Source: Candidatus Bathyarchaeota archaeon B63 (GTDB lineage Archaea; Thermoproteota; Bathyarchaeia; Bathyarchaeales; DTEX01). Taken from it: DNA of 5,168 nucleotides. The stretch covers positions 1 to 5,168 of the forward strand of contig LUCF01000076.1 in the NCBI GenBank assembly GCA_001593845.1, given 5' to 3'. Position numbers and translations under genes: made by a program. Below are positions 1 to 4,755 of this stretch, in pieces. The notes under the pieces were generated by a model. The model was not told where the DNA came from. It did no database searches and saw only the letters and a list, made by a program, of their open reading frames with translations. Within the stretch, counting starts at the first letter, position 1; every line of letters starts with the position of its first letter.

Positions 1-103
1 CCTTCTCCTCGCCCGGCATTAGCAGTTCCGGGTTATAAAGGGTCACCCTTAAATAAGATTCGGTCTCAGGGTGGATGAGGTATAACGAAGAGGTGAATCT
101 CAC
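1..103 (-). CDS. Partial CDS of unknown function, coupled to transketolase by GTGA overlap (runs off left edge)
   Basis: On the minus strand a GTG at 103-101 overlaps the TGA stop (102-100) of the transketolase C-subunit gene in a GTGA arrangement. The frame then stays open to the window edge, giving 34 codons plus one base. The visible peptide reads like real protein, including LYLIHPETESYLRV and NPELLMPGEE, and could form beta strands, but I do not recognise the family. The junction mirrors the ATGA overlap between the two transketolase genes, which argues for a third cistron of the same operon. Alternative in-frame starts are GTG at 46 and ATG at 19. A TATA-like CTTATTTAAG (57-48) about 33 bases before that ATG could instead drive a short-leader transcript from 19. 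The frame closes upstream with a stop at 181-179, so the start must lie within 178-1. Function is unknown. Confidence 0.5.
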   Translation of the reverse strand, partial: MRFTSSLYLIHPETESYLRVTLYNPELLMPGEEK

Positions 104-109
104 CTCTTC
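87..109 (-). repeat. Perfect 10-bp inverted repeat over the transketolase stop / next-gene start
   Basis: On the minus strand the arm GAAGAGGTGA (109-100) is followed by a 3-base loop GAT (99-97) and the exact complementary arm TCACCTCTTC (96-87). The 5' arm holds the last codons and TGA stop of the transketolase C-subunit and the putative GTG start of the next gene. No T-run follows on the minus strand, so this does not look like an intrinsic terminator. A hairpin that hides the downstream start until ribosomes arrive from the upstream gene would fit translational coupling; that role is inferred. Confidence 0.6.
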
Positions 110-1041
110 CTTCTCTCCACAGTAAGCCGGGTTGCCTCTACGATCCTCTCTACGCTCATCCCGTAATGATCCAAGAGCTCATCGTAGCTCAGCGCGGTCT
201 CGGTGAAGGTGTCTGGGATCCCTATCCTCTCGAGGTTCGCTGGGCTCTCTTGGCCGAGCGCCTCAGCGACCGCTCCGCCTAACCCGCCTATGACTGAGTG
301 ATCCTCGGCCGTGACGATCGCCCCTGTCTCCCTCGCCAGCTTCCAGACGAGTTTCACGTCCAAGGGCTTGATCGATGACATGTTAACCACGTAAGCGTCT
401 ATCCCCTCCTTTGCGAGTTTCTCCGCCGCATCTAGGCATCTGGAGACCATCACCCCGCTCGCTATCAATGCGGCGTCGCTTCCGTCACGTAGGATCGTTC
501 CCCTCCCTATCTTAACCTCGTAGCTCTCATCGAAGATTATGGGGACCTCTGCCCTGCTGATCCGCAGGTAAACGGGCCCATCGTACTCAGCGATCACGGG
601 CACGGCCTTCCTCGCCTCAACAGCGTCGGCCACCTCAAAGACCGTTATGTTCGGCATGGACCTCATTGTGGCTGTGTCGCACTCAACGTGATGCGTCGGC
701 CCATCCTTAAAGTTCGACATCCCGGAGTATGAGCCTACCAGCTTCACGTTGGTCTTGGCATAAGCGACGCATGTCCTTATCTGCTCGGCTGCCCTCAAGA
801 AGAGAACTGCGAATGTGTTCGCGAACGGGATCATCCCCCCCAAGGCAAGCCCAGCGGCCACATCGACCATCGCCTGCTCCGTGATGCCTACATTAAAGAA
901 TCTCTCTGGAAACCTCTTCGCGAAGAAGCCCGTCTGAACGGATGATGAGACATCCGCCACCACAACAGCGACGTCTGGGTTCTCAGCGCCATACTCAGCT
1001 AGGGCCTCTCCATACGCCCTTCTCATAGACGCCTTCCTCAT
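100..1041 (-). CDS. Transketolase, C-terminal subunit (pyrimidine-binding and C-terminal domains)
   Basis: This is the C-terminal half of a split transketolase, 313 residues, typical for archaeal two-subunit enzymes. With the N-subunit it transfers two-carbon ketol units between sugar phosphates in the cytoplasm (non-oxidative pentose phosphate pathway). The pyrimidine-binding domain covers about residues 1-165. It includes FFNVGITEQAM, whose Glu55 is the family's catalytic glutamate that activates the thiamine N1', and DGPTHH (113-118), the substrate/cofactor histidine region. The C-terminal domain (about 180-305) has the family signature AEDHSVIGGLGGAVAE (245-260). The ATG start at 1041 overlaps the N-subunit stop as ATGA and is preceded by GGAGG four bases away, so translation is coupled. 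A methionine at codon 6 is a less likely start. Nothing is missing relative to the family. Physiological substrate is inferred from family only; specialised split transketolases of sulfosugar or apiose catabolism have the same layout. Confidence 0.93.
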   Translation of the reverse strand: MRKASMRRAYGEALAEYGAENPDVAVVVADVSSSVQTGFFAKRFPERFFNVGITEQAMVDVAAGLALGGMIPFANTFAVLFLRAAEQIRTCVAYAKTNVKLVGSYSGMSNFKDGPTHHVECDTATMRSMPNITVFEVADAVEARKAVPVIAEYDGPVYLRISRAEVPIIFDESYEVKIGRGTILRDGSDAALIASGVMVSRCLDAAEKLAKEGIDAYVVNMSSIKPLDVKLVWKLARETGAIVTAEDHSVIGGLGGAVAEALGQESPANLERIGIPDTFTETALSYDELLDHYGMSVERIVEATRLTVERRKR

Positions 1042-1892
1042 AATTCCTCCAGCCTCCTCCTAAGCTCCGATATGGCTTGGGCATACTCCTCATCGTTGGG
1101 GGGCCTCCCATGCCATGCGGACTTGTTCTCCATGAAAGAGACCCCCCTTCCCTTCGTAGTGTGGGCTATTATCGCCGTGGGCTTGTTACGTATCTCCCTC
1201 GCCATGTCAAGAGCGTCCAGAACCTCCCTCATGTTGTTCCCGTCGATCTCGAGGGTGGCGAAGTTGAATGCCCTCCACTTGTCAACCAACGAATCCACGG
1301 GCAGAATCTCGTGAACAGGCCCGTCTAGCTGCACGTGATTATGGTCCACGATCACCGTAAGCTCAGACAGCCTGTACTTGCTAGCTATCATCGCTCCTTC
1401 CCAGAGTACTCCGCATTGGCACTCCCCGTCGCCAACGAGGACGTAGACGTTATAGCTGAGATTCTTGATTCGGGCGGAGAGGCATAGCCCCGCGCCCACG
1501 GCCACCCCATGCCCCTCCATCCCAGTCGTCATATCAACGCCCACCGTCTTAAGCCTGTCAGGATGCCCCTGAAGCCTGCTGCCCAGATGCCCCCAAGTCT
1601 TGAGCTCCTCCCTGGGGAAGAATCCGCGCCTTGCAAGGGCGGCATAGAGAAGCGAGCATGCATGACCCTTGCTCAGTATGAAGCGATCCCTCTCCTCCCA
1701 GCCCGGCCTCTTCGGGTCGATTCTCATGTGATGGAAGATCAGCGCCGTGACTATCTCAGCCGCCGAGAGGGACCCACCTGGATGACCAGCCTTCCTTCTG
1801 TGGATCATATCGACGACATCTATCCGGAGGCTCTGCGCGATCCTGTCCAGATCCCTCACCAGATCTTCTGGGTGGTACACCACATTCGTCAC
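1038..1892 (-). CDS. Transketolase, N-terminal subunit (thiamine-diphosphate-binding)
   Basis: This is the diphosphate-binding half of a split transketolase, 284 residues. Recognisable family motifs are AGHPGGSLS (35-43, substrate His37), LSKGHA (73-78, His77), GDG at 154-156 with Asn185 about 30 residues later (the thiamine-diphosphate/Mg2+ motif), TKGRGV (246-251) and AWHGRP with His261. Two positions are odd. The usual G-D-G-x-x-x-E-G is here GDGECQCG, so the conserved glutamate is Cys160 (codon TGC at 1415-1413). The usual G-S-L-G-(Q/H)-G loop is GMEGHG (124-129). The neighbouring Glu165 of the WE pair is kept. The start is GTG at 1892, the first possible start after an in-frame TAA at 1904-1902, and it leaves a normal N-terminal helix before the GHPGG motif. 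Shine-Dalgarno support is weak, so a short leader is likely. The gene is directly followed by its partner subunit with a 4-base overlap. The function as a transketolase subunit is well supported; the effect of the Cys160 change is unknown. Confidence 0.93.
   Translation of the reverse strand: MTNVVYHPEDLVRDLDRIAQSLRIDVVDMIHRRKAGHPGGSLSAAEIVTALIFHHMRIDPKRPGWEERDRFILSKGHACSLLYAALARRGFFPREELKTWGHLGSRLQGHPDRLKTVGVDMTTGMEGHGVAVGAGLCLSARIKNLSYNVYVLVGDGECQCGVLWEGAMIASKYRLSELTVIVDHNHVQLDGPVHEILPVDSLVDKWRAFNFATLEIDGNNMREVLDALDMAREIRNKPTAIIAHTTKGRGVSFMENKSAWHGRPPNDEEYAQAISELRRRLEEL
1046..1050 (-). promoter_or_regulatory. Shine-Dalgarno GGAGG for transketolase C-subunit
   Basis: GGAGG lies four bases before the ATG at 1041 and inside the last codons of the N-subunit gene. 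Together with the ATGA overlap it supports reinitiation from the upstream cistron and fixes this start over the methionine five codons further in. Confidence 0.7.
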
Positions 1893-1913
1893 CCATACAG
1901 ATTAAATGATGCT

Positions 1914-1938
1914 GAAAGATAAGCATATAGGGCCTATA
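1914..1938 (-). promoter_or_regulatory. Candidate promoter and small palindrome upstream of the transketolase operon
   Basis: In the 83-base gap between the methylase stop and the transketolase N-subunit start, the minus strand carries CCTATATGCTTATC. A TATA box centred near 1927 would place transcription start near 1901, leaving a leader of about nine bases. The TATA-like bases form part of an interrupted palindrome, TATAGG-G-CCTATA (1926-1938), which could be an operator overlapping the TATA box. The match to an archaeal promoter is moderate, and readthrough from the upstream methylase gene is equally possible because no T-run terminates it. Confidence 0.3.
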
Positions 1939-1975
1939 AGGTCCATCGGCAGCTAAGAAGGCCCAAGCAGCGCAT

Positions 1976-3067
1976 TCATTCATTGAGCTGCTCCATCAGG
2001 TTGTGGAGAGCGAAGGAGATTCCTATGAGGGCTGATGAGGCCGCATACTCCGTTGAGAGGGTTATTCCAGGGCAGAGATCGACTATGAGATCCGCAAACC
2101 TGAAGAGGCCCTTCGGTATTCCCTCCCTCGACCCGAATAGAAGGTTGATCCTCCTATCCGCCTTGAGGAAGAGGTCCGCTATCTTACTTGATACCTTGGG
2201 GAAGACCTCCCCTTCAGGCTCGAAGATTATTTTAGGCTCGGCTCTTCTATCCCTGACGAGTTGGTAGACATCCTGAACCAGGACCTCCACACGCCTCGGC
2301 CTATGAGCATATGTTCTACACTGGATTCTATACCTCGAGTCAATCCCCTCGAAGACCCCATCCATGAACCATGCTAGCCGCCTGGCGTCACACACCCCCA
2401 TAGTCGCTATGACGAACTCCCCAACCTCGAACATCTGAACCGCCCTTCCAATCCTTGAGCCCATGGACCTCGCCGACTTCTCGTCTCCCAGGTACGGCAT
2501 CTGGATGACTGAGGCCTTCGAGAGGAAGGTCCTTACCTCCCATTTGCCCGGCTTCATCTTCCTCCAGACTTCTGAGCCGTCAATGATCCCGATCGCGGCT
2601 TGATCATCGATTATCTCGACCCAGAGTATCTTATCCGGATGGTCAAGATTCACAGATGCGCCTGTACTCTCGAGAACTGCGGAGCCGACTGTGCGGTTGA
2701 CATCCACACTTGTGTAGGGGTGACGGCCCCTCCGCACAGTCCTGACGGCGAAGGAGTCCCCGTCTCTTATAGCCCCTGACGCTACCTTCACAGCGGCGTC
2801 AGTTATCTCCTCAATCGTTGCGGCCGTGCTCATCCTGGAGACGAGGACCCTCTCGGCTTCAGGCACCTCCCGCTCGATCCTCTCCGCGATATGGGTCTTA
2901 TCATCCTCCCTGCGGAGGGTCACCGTCACTATGCCGGGATAACCTGACGGCCTTGAGTGAACCTCCCCCTCCAAGCCGAGATCCTCTATTCTGGAAGCCG
3001 CTATTCTCTCTAGCCCTATGGGGGTCTTAACTATCAGGTCGAATCTTCGGCTTGGGAGGGCCTTCAA
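1976..3067 (-). CDS. THUMP domain SPOUT-family RNA methylase
   Basis: A 363-residue protein predicted to methylate structured RNA, probably tRNA or rRNA, in the cytoplasm using S-adenosylmethionine. After an N-terminal ferredoxin-like region (about 10-75), a THUMP RNA-binding domain covers about 80-162, with the typical SFAVRTVRRGRHPYTS segment followed by VNLDHPDKILWVEI. The C-terminal part (about 180-363) looks like a SPOUT trefoil-knot methylase: LFGSREGIPKG (310-320) fits the SAM-binding glycine-rich loop, and DLCPGITLSTEYAASSALI (330-348) fits the knot-closing strand and helix. The same THUMP-SPOUT arrangement is known as a conserved archaeal family whose exact target I cannot assign. 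The start is TTG at 3067. It is the only sensible start, because an in-frame TGA lies at 3076-3074, and GTGATCC sits three bases upstream. The transketolase operon follows 83 bases downstream on the same strand; no functional link is evident. An alternative is a THUMP RNA-binding protein lacking methylase activity. Confidence 0.82.
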   Translation of the reverse strand: MKALPSRRFDLIVKTPIGLERIAASRIEDLGLEGEVHSRPSGYPGIVTVTLRREDDKTHIAERIEREVPEAERVLVSRMSTAATIEEITDAAVKVASGAIRDGDSFAVRTVRRGRHPYTSVDVNRTVGSAVLESTGASVNLDHPDKILWVEIIDDQAAIGIIDGSEVWRKMKPGKWEVRTFLSKASVIQMPYLGDEKSARSMGSRIGRAVQMFEVGEFVIATMGVCDARRLAWFMDGVFEGIDSRYRIQCRTYAHRPRRVEVLVQDVYQLVRDRRAEPKIIFEPEGEVFPKVSSKIADLFLKADRRINLLFGSREGIPKGLFRFADLIVDLCPGITLSTEYAASSALIGISFALHNLMEQLNE

Positions 3068-3070
3068 GCC

Positions 3071-3077
3071 GGATCAC
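3071..3077 (-). promoter_or_regulatory. Shine-Dalgarno GTGATCC deciding the TTG start of the THUMP-SPOUT gene
   Basis: GTGATCC (3077-3071 on the minus strand) matches the part of the archaeal Shine-Dalgarno consensus complementary to the 16S rRNA 3' end. It is three bases before the TTG. The protease gene uses the same GGTGATC-type site at nearly the same spacing, which supports reading this TTG as a true start. Confidence 0.65.
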
Positions 3078-3099
3078 TCAGAGCTGTTAAGCCCTCGGA

Positions 3100-3110
3100 C
3101 GTTAAAAAAT
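3100..3110 (-). promoter_or_regulatory. Candidate TATA box for the THUMP-SPOUT gene
   Basis: The minus strand reads ATTTTTTAACG here, centred about 38 bases before the TTG start. With the usual archaeal distance of about 26 bases from TATA centre to transcription start, the leader would be about 12 bases and would just include the Shine-Dalgarno at 3077-3071. No clear BRE was identified, so confidence is moderate. Confidence 0.45.
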
Positions 3111-3125
3111 GTAGTGTTAATATCT

Positions 3126-3196
3126 GTGAGCTGGCATCCCTCTAAGCGGGCTGCCTCTCCACATGAGTGTTAGAGGAGGGAATAAAAGAGGCTCAC
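3126..3196. repeat. Nested inverted repeats in the zinc-ribbon / methylase gap
   Basis: An outer pair GTGAGC (3126-3131) and GCTCAC (3191-3196) encloses an inner pair CCTCTAA (3139-3145) and TTAGAGG (3170-3176). In RNA of either strand this could fold into a two-stem structure with a 24-base apical loop and unequal internal loops. It fills most of the 142-base gap 3068-3209. No tRNA, C/D-box or riboswitch signature was recognised. Short nested repeats like these can arise by chance. Confidence 0.35.
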
Positions 3197-3209
3197 CTTT
3201 TTATTGATC

Positions 3210-3443
3210 TCAGTAGATGCCATAATCAAGGCTTCTCGGGCGCCATCTTCTCAGGGCCTCCACCGCCCGAGTTGCGCTGTCTGGTACGGGGAACTCATGG
3301 TCACAGTTTGGGCATCTAACCATCCCGCAGCTTAGATCAGAGGAGAGCCTCTCACATCCACGACAGGAGGTCGCCCTCGCATAGAGGATATCGAACCGGA
3401 AGCCGCACTGGGGACAGGTGATTGAACGCTGCTTGTATGACAT
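3210..3443 (-). CDS. Small seven-cysteine zinc-ribbon protein of unknown function
   Basis: A 77-residue protein with cysteines at 10, 13, 27, 30, 39, 44 and 47, in the pattern CPQCG, CRGC, SCG, then CPNC. The paired CxxC knuckles point to one or two zinc (or iron) binding ribbons. The segment YARATSCRGC and the later VRCPNCDHEFPVP resemble a recurrent archaeal small-protein pattern (CPxCG, YAR-C-x2-C, RCPxCG-x-EFP). I recall relatives of this type sitting near iron-transport or metal-regulator genes, but no such genes are visible here. The C-terminal 25 residues are charged and arginine-rich (ALRRWRPRS), suitable for nucleic acid contact, though that is inference. The ATG at 3443 is preceded by GGGAG with almost no spacing, so the mRNA is probably leaderless or has a very short leader. 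The gene is divergent from the protease gene and lies upstream of, but 142 bases away from, the methylase gene. Confidence 0.75.
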   Translation of the reverse strand: MSYKQRSITCPQCGFRFDILYARATSCRGCERLSSDLSCGMVRCPNCDHEFPVPDSATRAVEALRRWRPRSLDYGIY

Positions 3444-3470
3444 CTCCCTTAACCCTTCGGGATGTCTTCT

Positions 3471-3480
3471 CTTAAAATTA
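3471..3480 (-). promoter_or_regulatory. Candidate TATA box for the zinc-ribbon gene
   Basis: The minus strand reads TAATTTTAAG, centred about 32 bases before the ATG at 3443, which predicts transcription start near 3450 and a leader of about seven bases. That fits the lack of a properly spaced Shine-Dalgarno. A second AT-rich palindrome, GTTTAAAC near 3495-3502, could serve as an alternative more distant box. Confidence 0.4.
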
Positions 3481-3550
3481 CTTCAGTCCCGTTGGGTTTA
3501 AACATTTCCTCAATCGACCTGATGAACTCTTTAATTGCTGCTGAAAGTAT

Positions 3551-3566
3551 GGAAAGCTTAAAATAT
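3551..3566 (+). promoter_or_regulatory. BRE/TATA promoter of the subtilisin gene
   Basis: GGAAAG (3551-3556) directly followed by CTTAAAATAT (3557-3566) is a good archaeal BRE plus TATA box. Its centre near 3561 predicts transcription start around 3587, just before the Shine-Dalgarno, giving a leader of about 12 bases. It is the clearest promoter in the window. A small inverted repeat TCCTC/GAGGA (3566-3570 with 3577-3581) lies between TATA and the ribosome binding site and could be an operator, though it is short. Confidence 0.7.
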
Positions 3567-3587
3567 CCTCCCAATAGAGGAGTATGC

Positions 3588-3595
3588 AGGTGATC
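3588..3595 (+). promoter_or_regulatory. Shine-Dalgarno AGGTGATC for the subtilisin GTG start
   Basis: AGGTGATC is an eight-base match to the archaeal Shine-Dalgarno consensus and ends three bases before the GTG at 3599. It selects that GTG, which is directly followed by a classical signal peptide. Confidence 0.8.
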
Positions 3596-3598
3596 TAG

Positions 3599-4675
3599 GT
3601 GAAGAAGTTACTCTTATCGCTCTTCGTCACTCTGGTTCTTCTAAACGTCGCGTCTCAGCTGGGGACCGTTGAGGCGAGAGGCGGCAGGCCTGAGGTCTGG
3701 GTGCTGGGATGGCCTTCGGAGAAGCCGCATTGGACTCCAGGACCATCCGATGTTGAGGAGCAGGTCATACCGTGGGGAATCAGCAGAATAAGGGCGCCGG
3801 ATGCATGGCCAACATCAACAGGGATCAATGTTCAGATAGCGGTGCTTGATACGGGAGTAGATAAGGATCATGAGGACCTCCACGTGAATATCGCCTGGGG
3901 GATATCCGTCGTTAACGATAAAGAATCGACGCTCTACAGGGACTGGAGGGACAAGAACGGCCACGGGACACATGTCATAGGAACAATCGCGGCTATGAAC
4001 AATGACGTCGGCGTGGTCGGGGTTGCCTACAACATCTCGATCTACGTGATCAAGGTGCTGGGCGACGGCGGCACCGGCACATGGCAGGACCTAGCTGAGG
4101 GGATATGGTGGGCCATTAAGGGGCCGGATGGGATCATCGATAAGGACGGAGACGGAATCGTCGCGGGTGATCCTGACGACGACGCGGCTGAGGTCATAAG
4201 CATGAGCCTAGGCGGGACGGGCTTCTCCCAAGAGGTTTATGACGCTGTAGTAGCGGCTTACAACTACGGAATAGTCCTCGTCGCAGCGGCGGGGAACGAA
4301 GGTGAGGACGGCGTGCTGTACCCGGCGAAGTTCGCGGAAGTGATCGCCGTCGCCGCGATCGACGAGAATGATCAGGTTCCATCATGGAGTTCAAGGGGTC
4401 CGGAGGTTGAGCTAGCCGCGCCGGGGGTGAATATACTCTCAACAGTCCCGAGGGACAAGTACGAGAAGTACTCCGGCACGTCGATGGCTTGTCCACACGT
4501 ATCCGGCACCGTTGGGCTGATGATCTCGAAGATACTCACAGAGGGACGGACATACACCGTTGAGGGGATAAGGGAGATCCTACAGACAACTGCTGAGGAT
4601 ATAGGCCCCAAAGGCTGGGACGAGGCCTCGGGATACGGGGTTGTGAGGGCGGATAAAGCCGTAAGCGAAGCATAA
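3599..4675 (+). CDS. Secreted subtilisin-like serine protease (S8 family, Tk-subtilisin type, no I9 propeptide)
   Basis: A 358-residue subtilase predicted to be exported. A signal peptide (KK, then a hydrophobic stretch to about 18, probable cleavage after VEA at 26) is followed by only about 28 residues before the catalytic domain begins at QVIPWGISRIRAP (55-67). The catalytic triad is Asp84 (AVLDTG), His122 (NGHGTHV) and Ser295 (SGTSMACPH), with oxyanion Asn233 (AAGNEG). Residues about 181-198, DKDGDGIVAGDPDDDAAE, nearly match the calcium-binding insert of Thermococcus kodakarensis Tk-subtilisin, which drives calcium-dependent folding. The rest of the domain also follows that enzyme closely, to the ending GYGVVRA. 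Unlike Tk-subtilisin, there is no room for its roughly 70-residue propeptide. The single cysteine in the protein is Cys298. The GTG start is fixed by AGGTGATC and a strong BRE/TATA box. A gene for a BsuPI-type inhibitor domain follows 80-92 bases downstream on the same strand. No C-terminal anchor is present, so the product is probably released to the cell exterior or the pseudoperiplasm. Confidence 0.95.
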   Translation: MKKLLLSLFVTLVLLNVASQLGTVEARGGRPEVWVLGWPSEKPHWTPGPSDVEEQVIPWGISRIRAPDAWPTSTGINVQIAVLDTGVDKDHEDLHVNIAWGISVVNDKESTLYRDWRDKNGHGTHVIGTIAAMNNDVGVVGVAYNISIYVIKVLGDGGTGTWQDLAEGIWWAIKGPDGIIDKDGDGIVAGDPDDDAAEVISMSLGGTGFSQEVYDAVVAAYNYGIVLVAAAGNEGEDGVLYPAKFAEVIAVAAIDENDQVPSWSSRGPEVELAAPGVNILSTVPRDKYEKYSGTSMACPHVSGTVGLMISKILTEGRTYTVEGIREILQTTAEDIGPKGWDEASGYGVVRADKAVSEA

Positions 4676-4679
4676 ATTC

Positions 4680-4690
4680 CCTTTTTTCTC
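4680..4690 (+). terminator. T-rich terminator candidate after the subtilisin gene
   Basis: CCTTTTTTCTC with a six-T run begins seven bases after the TAA stop at 4673-4675. Archaeal transcription commonly ends at such T-runs without a hairpin. Termination may be partial, because no convincing promoter was found for the next gene on the same strand. Confidence 0.5.
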
Positions 4691-4704
4691 ATTCAACAGT
4701 CTTC

Positions 4705-4722
4705 ATGCCTAGAAATAGGCAT
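4705..4722 (+). repeat. Perfect 7-bp hairpin with GAAA tetraloop
   Basis: ATGCCTA (4705-4711), loop GAAA (4712-4715) and TAGGCAT (4716-4722) form a perfect stem. On the plus strand the loop is a GNRA tetraloop, a specially stable RNA loop. On the minus strand the loop would read TTTC, so the plus-strand RNA is the favoured folder. It lies between the protease gene's T-run and the inhibitor-domain gene. It might act as an mRNA processing or stability element, or as part of a termination region. Confidence 0.55.
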
Positions 4723-4755
4723 TTCGATTAAGCATGCGGGAGCGAAGAATAAGCC

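Noticed and set aside
87..109. Intrinsic terminator for the transketolase operon
   Set aside because: The hairpin is strong, but the minus strand downstream has no T-run and an open frame continues through it.
1072..1922. Several plus-strand open frames opposite the transketolase N-subunit gene
   Set aside because: They lie entirely or mostly antisense to a gene with clear family motifs and have proline- and serine-rich or low-similarity translations typical of shadow frames.
1756..1983. 75-codon minus-strand frame beginning in an ATGAATGA context at the methylase stop
   Set aside because: The stop/start context is attractive, but the frame overlaps the first 137 bases of the well-supported transketolase N-subunit in another frame and its translation has no recognisable family character. 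It is most likely a shadow frame.
3117..3164. 15-codon minus-strand frame starting at ATG 3164 in the zinc-ribbon/methylase gap
   Set aside because: No Shine-Dalgarno at proper spacing, very short, and no recognisable character.
3184..3187. T-run on the minus strand downstream of the zinc-ribbon gene as a terminator
   Set aside because: Only four T bases in CTCTTTTATT; too weak to call, although partial termination there cannot be excluded.
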